Positions 57,401 to 64,000 of a stretch of DNA of 64,000 bases are shown piece after piece (within the stretch, counting starts at the first letter, position 1; each line of letters begins with the position of its first letter). Below the pieces are notes generated by a model, which was not told where the DNA came from, did not search any database, and saw only the letters and a list, made by a program, of their open reading frames with translations. This DNA comes from Zantedeschia hybrid cultivar. Taxonomy: Eukaryota > Streptophyta > Magnoliopsida > Alismatales > Araceae. Location of the stretch: contig JARZZO010000014.1 of the NCBI GenBank assembly GCA_030544215.1, positions 21,211,734-21,275,733 on the forward strand. Reading direction: 5' to 3'. The position numbers were made by a program, and so were the translations under genes.

Positions 57401-60400
57401 ATTTTTTCCCTTTTATTGAGGATGGAGATGACCAAATTAAAAATATACTATATATGTTGCTCCTAGATGCACCATGAAAAGCAGGTTTCCAAAACAATCG
57501 CCTGTTTGAAAGCTAGTATGCCCATATCTCCACTCTCCACCAAAGTGGAAGAGAACAACACTTTATAATTATACATTCGAAGATAAAGAAAACAGATTGG
57601 AAACGTACCTACTTAAAATCACAAGTACCAACGTTATATAAATCACAGTCATGTTGAACAGTTGAAGCACTGACACCCATTTCATGAAAAACTACATATT
57701 TTCTATCATCCACGTGCTTCAATGCAATGTCACACGAGCCAAAAACCCATTCATCCCATGTCTACACAATATATTGCATTCATCTTTTCATATTTCTTCC
57801 CCATATACCAGCATTCTCCCAAAGGAATTACAGTTGACAAACAGATGGCTTCTCATTTCATCCATTTGCAATTGGGAACCTCTTGGGGAGATAAGGTGCC
57901 CTGCAAAACCACTGGAACCTTTCACACTCCTGTGTGTTTCAAACCTCCCACAGTCCCACCTTATTTCCTGAGACAGAGCTTTAATGCAACTAAGCATAAG
58001 GTTTCCACATAAAATATTTCACATTTGTAGGCTGCTTTTTGTTGCCATGCCAAGACAACTTGATATATTCGTGACCATAGTAACTTTGAACAAAATTGAG
58101 ACTACAGTTGATATGGTTCATTGACTTTCGAAAAAAAGTTAAAAGGTTTCATTATGCAAAAAAAAACTTTTTGCTGCCTTTTATAACTTTAACCAAGTCC
58201 AAGACATCCCAGGATTTAACGCAAAATTAGCTATCAAGAAGAAATATCACATGTACAGAAGATCTCCAGAAGGAAAAATAAGCACTGGTCAATATTCTAA
58301 TGAAATGTATATTATAATGCAATCTATTTTCATCTAAAAAATGCAGTCATCATATGTGCTTGGTTTCTGACAGCTCAGAACAGCTCATGGTATGTACAGT
58401 TGAGAAAGGTTTCTGTGAACCAGAAAGCAAACAAAATTGAAGGAGTAATACTTAATGCCCTGTGTGTGGGGCAGCAACGATCTGCACCGTGTGCAGTGAG
58501 GCCCCTGTTAGAATAGTCCCACATTGGAAAAAGGACAAAAACAACATATGTTTAATAGCTGGTGCCTACTCCACTCAATGGCATAAGGTTTTTGAGTTGG
58601 ATGGTCCAATAACTTCAATATGGTATCAGAGCCCATGGTTACAAACCGGGCCGCACACCCTGCATTTGTGGTCCACGTGACAGAGCCTAAAATCAGCCTG
58701 CACGTCAGCACGTGAGGGGGTGTGTTAGAATAGTCCCACATTGGACAAGGGGGCAAAAACAACATATGTTTAATAGATGGTGCCTACTCCACTATGCCTT
58801 GAGGTTTTGAGTTGGATGGCCCAATAACTTCAATAGTCCCGAGCTCAGCAAGTTAAAAAAAAAAAAAAAATGCACTGCTAGTTGTCGTCCCATCTAAGAG
58901 ATCGGACGGCAGCACCAACACGGTGGAATCCACATGGATTGCACCATGTCAGCACAGTGCAGCAAGTATTTACTTAATTTGAAGTAGCCAGGCAACCGCA
59001 CCCCCACCCCCTGGTGCCAAAATTATGATTTCAGTGCTAAAATCAGGGTATTTCAGCATTGTTAGCTGGAAATCAGAATACCATTGTCCTAGGCCTTGTA
59101 ACCCATTTGCACAGTGCTTTTCTAAAATAAATGGATACTAACACTCCAAGAGAAGCACATCCAAACAAGAACCTACTTGAGACCGATATGATTACATTAT
59201 TTGGCAAGATGTCTACTCACCTTTTCAAACAAAGTGCCACATATGTCAGCATGTGCAGCATCAACAGTTTGTTGAGGAATGCAAAGCATAACCCGCAGAC
59301 GAAGTAATGCAGCAACATCCTCCTCACTCAACTCTCCATTGGCTACAAACTGCTGAAGCTTTTGCCTGTAAATTTCTGAAAATAACTTTAAACATGTCAC
59401 TCCCAACACAAAAGCAAGCATCTAATGAAGTGAAGAATAACCAGTAGAAACATACAAATGCCCAAAATGATCCTTGTAAAGATCCATGACGTAATTAACA
59501 GAAGACAAAGAAATACGCCACGTTAGGAACCAAAGGTTATTCCATCATTTTAAGAATAACATTATTAACTCATGCCCTGAAGTCAAAAATATAAGCCAGA
59601 TTTGATTGCATCATATATCAGCAATTGTCCAAAAATATCAATCAATGGATGTCAACAGAGGATCAACATGCAGAAGAAAGGAAATCCAGGATGATTAGCA
59701 ATCTTCAAAAATGTTACAGGGAGCAGAGCTCTGTTGCCAACAATTGGGTGCACCTCCTCCAAAACTACATGACTGAATATCAAACTCTAACACTACACTT
59801 CTATAATCTTCTCTACCATTTAAAATCGTTTATTGTATATGCACCTAATGCCTATGAAATGAGTGTCAAAAGCATATAATTTTGGATGCTAAATTATTCA
59901 TTGATGGTAGAGAAGATTTAATGGTGTGGAGTAGGATATAGAATATGAGATTCAGTCATGTGGTTTTGGAGTAGGTGGCACCATTTAGCTTTTAAGATGA
60001 CAAGGAGAACCCAGCTTTCACTGGGTCATGGAATGCAGAATCGGCCGATCCCGATCCGGATCGGCCGATTCGGATCAGAATCGGCAGGTCCCGATTCGGC
60101 CGATTCCGGTCAATCCCAGCCGATTCCTGCCAATCCGATCCCGATTCGGAACGGGATCGACGGGTCCCGATTCGGAACGGGATCGACGGGTCCCGATTCG
60201 GGGACCCGATCCGACCTAGAATTCCTTGCACTGGGTAGGCTCCATGTGAGTAGGAAGAACACAATTCTATCGCACCATTCAAACAACCAATAAGCCTTTT
60301 CGAAGGGAGTTCTACATGCCTGCCATGCCATGGAATGTGATCCACATGGGACCAAAGATCTCTCGCAAATGCACCTTGTTTCAATCATGACTACAATGCT

Positions 60401-61458
60401 AAAATTACACCATTGACTCAAGATCTACTAAAACTATTATATAAGGGATCAACCAGCTGCACCCATCTATTCATGGGACTGAATCTACAGGGTATTCCTA
60501 AAAACTTCACAGGTTTTCTCCTGAAAACCTAAACTCCTTGTTATAGTATATACCCCAATGAAAAAAAATTACCATGTCATGCATCTGAAGTGAACTTCAA
60601 AATCAGACAACTGTTTTATTTTACTTAGAATTTCTAAAATATGTCTTTCCAGTTTAATGAAATTTCCGCCATCCTTTTTCCTTTAATCTCTCTTACATGG
60701 CAATATCATGATTAATATGTAAGATAGGGGGAACATCATTCTAAATAGTCAACATGACAACACTTCTGTCTTAGTTCTTGAATATGGATGAAAGTTTAAG
60801 CATCCTCAAGCATTAAAAAAATAAAGTAAAATTAAAGGAACTCCATAGTAATTGGGACAAGCTGTAGATTAGAATTTGTAAGAAATGGCAAACAGCAAGA
60901 AATGGAACCTGAAGTGGACTTAGCATTTTACAAGATTACGAAGACAAAAGTTAATCTTATGTTAGTGAGTGAGAAAAAAAAAAAAGGGCATTGACATCAA
61001 TCATGCATAACAATGTTGAGAGAAGATATCAAAAGTAAACATATGAAAATTTTGCAACGCGAGTTGGTCCTGGTCAACATCAAATCCAAAACACTGATTG
61101 CATGTTCAAGTAAAACCACGGCATTCCCGAAAGATTAGCAATGAAGAAACTGATGAAGGCAAATGGAGTTGCATGTCTGCCAGCGCCTCTTTCTTTTTAA
61201 GAAGATGGTCCTCTGAAGCATTCAACAGCAAATGAAATTACCTTCATGAATCTCACTAGCCTTATGGGGGTCAAAATGCAATTCATCACAAAGGGTTTGA
61301 AGAAAAGCTGCCTTGCTAGGAGCAGTATCCAAATCACCACGGGAGACGGCTTGCGAAAGTCGTTTCTTGTAGACCTTGGAGGTGACTTCTACCATAATAG
61401 CCTCAGCCTCACGTTTGCCCAGACCAAAAATGTTCCTTAGCTGACCCAAAGCCAAAAT
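54449..61458 (-). CDS. TIC110: TIC110, chloroplast inner-envelope import protein, C-terminal five exons
   Basis: Coding exons on the minus strand: 61458-61242, 59375-59221, 57143-57018, 56843-55887 and 54694-54449 (TGA). Junctions use GTAATT, GTGAGT, GTATGT and GTATGT donors with CAG acceptors and keep phase (1, 0, 0, 0). They encode about 566 residues, a little over half of the usual length of about 1000. The text matches TIC110: helical repeats, the long exon with TTTKMAGTIEAAINQGR and an acidic EEEDEF insert, and the C-terminus ending SNEDEEFVF. TIC110 is anchored in the inner envelope with its large helical domain in the stroma, where it helps form the import site and recruits stromal chaperones such as Hsp93. 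The membrane-anchor and transit-peptide exons must lie beyond 61458; none is found up to 64000, so the next intron exceeds 2.5 kb. No break seen in these exons. Confidence 0.93.
55375..55432 (+). repeat. T-rich tract followed by 18 G
   Basis: Pyrimidine tract ending in about 18 T, then G at 55415-55432. Lies in the last TIC110 intron. Confidence 0.9.
58506..58835 (+). mobile_element. TRIM retrotransposon in a TIC110 intron
   Basis: Two direct repeats of about 113-115 bp (58506-58620 and 58723-58835), each starting TGTTAGAATAGTCCCACATT. Directly after the first is tggtatcagagccc (58621-58634), a tRNA-Met primer site. Directly before the second is gtgagggggtg, a polypurine tract. The internal part is only about 100 bp and non-coding: the definition of a terminal-repeat retrotransposon in miniature. 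Flanks gcccc (58501-58505) and gtccc (58836-58840) may be the 5-bp target copies with one change. It must be moved by proteins of other elements. Confidence 0.9.
60027..60228 (-). mobile_element. Miniature hAT-like element with GATCGG body, copy 2
   Basis: 202 bp, reverse orientation relative to 46176-46350. Begins catggaatgc, ends gaattccttg, flanked by perfect 8-bp duplications cactgggt (60019-60026 and 60229-60236). Terminal repeats agree at 8 of 10 bases. Body holds two near-identical blocks of gggtcccgattcggaacgg. Lies in a TIC110 intron. Confidence 0.82.
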
Positions 61459-64000
61459 CTACAGCCACCAAAAAAGAGAGATATTTGATAGGAAGTTTAG
61501 CTGCTGAAAAAGAAACAAATAAAGCAGAAATTATAATAGATAATTTAGAAATATAAGAAGCAAATTACATTGTCCTATTCAGAGAAACTTGTATCTGCTG
61601 ATCATTTTTCTCAAGATAATAAATGACATAAAAGATAGAGTTGAGTCGTTTTTGACCCGACTGCTTTGTTTCGGATTTTTATTTGGTTGAAAGATTCATG
61701 ATTGTCCGTCATCGGAACATTTGATCATTATATGTTGACTTGTCCATGGAAAAGGTTATATGGATTCTTTTGAATTCGGACTCTTTTCACCAGTCCGTAG
61801 ACTGACGTTAATTACATCTTGCTGCGACAGGTAAGCCCTTTGATTTATTTAAAAAGTGTTCCACGCCTTACTACTACTATGCGGCATAATTCTCTCTCGC
61901 TCTTGTTTTATTCCTTGCACATTGTATTAAAAGGATCGACATTGGCCCTGATATCATATTGTTAAGACATCATTTAGAAAACATAGTTTAGAGCACTTTG
62001 TAGGCCCCACCAATCTCCTGCATTATAAGAGGATACTATTCACAAGTACTATTCACATACACTATTCATCAGTACTGTTCACCGATACTATTCATTGGCA
62101 CTATGCATATGCCCAATGTAGGCCTTAGCTCTAGTCGGGTCTGTCTCGGAGCATTCGATTGTGTTTAGATATGATTTGATTCATTTGTTTGATAAAAGGA
62201 TATGTGGCATGCTTGTCGAGGTGTACTATTCACATGTGATTCAGTTCCACCGAGCCTGCATTAGGGATTGTGCCTCGTCGGCACACTTCATTTGCTCATT
62301 TGGATGAAATCACATGTTGTGCACTATTCATCCCTTGGCAATGACTGTCTCGGGTGGGTCCCACAGATAGACAACATCGTCAGACAGCATTACATTTGAA
62401 GGAATCAACAGATTGACTTTAATCGGCGCAACCAAGCATGGTGTACTTTTGGGCTCCTGTTCACCCCTTGGCGACAACTGTCCGGGACGAGTCCCACAAA
62501 TAGACAGTGCCGGGCATTAATACGAAGTCACGCATGATACAACTCGTTTTGATTTGTGCCATGAGTGCGCATGCCAAGATGCACTATTCATGCCCCTGGC
62601 GACGACTGTCCTGGGTGAATCCCACAGACAGATATGGGCGCAAGGCGATATGACGATGTGATACTATTCATGACGACATCCCACTATTCATTGCAGCAAC
62701 AATGCTATTCATGACGGCGACGCACTAATCATGGCGTCTACGACGCACTATTCATGGTAGCGGCATACTATTCATGTAGCAAGACAAATTAGAAGGCTGG
62801 TGGCCCTCAGACCATGTATAGACTGGCCGGCGACATAACTTCTATGCATACAGTATCTCGATGACATCTTTCATAAACTTGCGGCTCGCCGATCGCCGAT
62901 TATCTGTAACATTGAGGCAAGAGGACTTCGTCTTGACTCAACAGCTCACAATTGTCGTATTGAGACAACTATGGGCCGACGAAGTTTTAATTTGACTAGA
63001 CAATTCGCCATCGCCACATTGAGGCGACAATGAGCCGACAACACTCCGATTTAACTCGACTACTCGATAGCTCACCACTTCCACATTGATATGACGATGG
63101 GCCGACGAGTCTTTAAGATAACTCGACAGCTCGCCATTGTCGTGTTGTGATGACGATGGGCCGACGAGGCTTCCGTCTTCACTCGACTGCTCAACAGCTC
63201 GGCATGCCATATTGACGTGATGATAGGCCAATGAGTCTTCAAGACAACTCGACTGCTCGCCCTCGCCGTGTCGTGACGACGATGGGCCGACGAGACTTCC
63301 GTCTTCACTTGAGGCGGCGATGGGCCAACTAGGAGGGCTTCGACTAAAACTTTGACGAGTAGATTATTCAGCGCTGGGCTACATGACCGTGACCATGCTG
63401 CCAAGACATGACAACGTGACCAATGACCATGACACCAAGACTTGGCGACATGGTTGATGACCATGCCCCCAAGGCTAAGTAGCATGGTTTTTGGCCATGC
63501 CGCCAAGGCTAGGCGCATGGCTTTTACCTTAGACAAGGGGGAGAGGATGAGAGCTTCAACTTTTTTTACTAACTCTTTTCCACACCAACCCATCCATTTT
63601 ACAAAGGGTATGGGGGGTGTTTATAGAGGTTTACGATGAATGGAAGGCTGCCAAGTGGCAGCCTATAATTGGCTCTTGGAGGTGGGCCATGTTTAGGTGG
63701 CAAACCACCATTGGTCAAAGTCTTCTTTTCATCCAATTGGTCCATTTGGCGATGACGAAGCATAAGGTGGTGATGACGTGACGTCGACGACAAAGCGATG
63801 AAGATCCACATGGCGTTTCTTTATTGGACAATGTGAGCATGTGTGGAGCCCACATGTATTCAATTTTTTTCTTTAAAAAATCATTTTTATAGGCCGAAGC
63901 CCGGGGGCACGCTGCCAAAGGCAGGCGGCATGGCTGGGGGCAGCAGCCCCTTCATGGGGCTCTGCCACCCACAAGGGCGGTAGAGCTTTGGGTTCTGCCG
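61459..64000. mobile_element. Repeat-filled TIC110 intron, probable LTR-retrotransposon-derived non-coding DNA
   Basis: No coding domain is recognised. From about 62030 there are many short repeats of 'actattca(c/t)' (62035-62105 and 62660-62780). Then come related 60-70-bp units with 'cgatgggccgacgag' and 'ctcgactgctc' (about 62940-63330), and units with 'ggccatgccgccaaggctag' (63400-63530). The minus strand carries CTATAAACACC near 63617-63627, a possible TATA box. Element ends were not found, so the class is tentative; the right edge is cut by the window. Confidence 0.4.

Noticed and set aside
58508..58765. Open frames of 72-85 codons
   Set aside because: They coincide with the TRIM element and its primer site, which is non-coding.

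Overview
The window is nuclear DNA of a flowering plant, most likely a monocot. It holds spliced plant genes (a V-ATPase proteolipid and the chloroplast import protein TIC110), an intronless gene with very GC-rich coding sequence (a style common in monocots), an Au-like SINE and many plant-type transposons. The species cannot be named from sequence alone.

Left part (1-27717) is a nest of three LTR retrotransposons. The oldest is a Tat/Retand-like Ty3-gypsy element on the + strand (17209-27717 visible). A Ty1-copia element on the - strand (8394-17208) sits inside its gag. A second Ty3-gypsy element of Ogre-like type on the - strand (1-8393 visible) sits inside the 3' LTR of the copia element. 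The youngest element has a gag-protease-RT frame open for at least 5.3 kb, broken once near its start. The copia polyprotein has four in-frame stops and one frameshift although its LTRs differ at only about 12 of 1284 positions. The oldest element has two in-frame stops, a four-and-a-half-copy 146-bp tandem repeat behind pol, and a spliced antisense gene with its own TATA box and two CACGTG boxes.

The RNA leaders of the two - strand elements are unusually rich in perfect hairpins. The copia leader carries four hairpins with the same loop sequence on four unrelated but self-complementary stems. This is the most interesting signal in the window.

Right part (27718-64000) is genic and intergenic. 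It holds a glyoxal/galactose-oxidase-like secreted enzyme (33951-35690, - strand), the complete V-ATPase subunit c gene (43226-48580, - strand, three exons, a 4.8-kb second intron) and the C-terminal five exons of TIC110 (54449-61458, - strand, upstream exons beyond the right edge). Introns and spacers are filled with small DNA transposons: hAT-like, PIF/Harbinger-like and foldback elements, several with recognisable target-site duplications. There are also a SINE, a TRIM retrotransposon and simple repeats. All three cellular genes are on the - strand and look functionally unrelated, as expected for neighbours in a plant genome.
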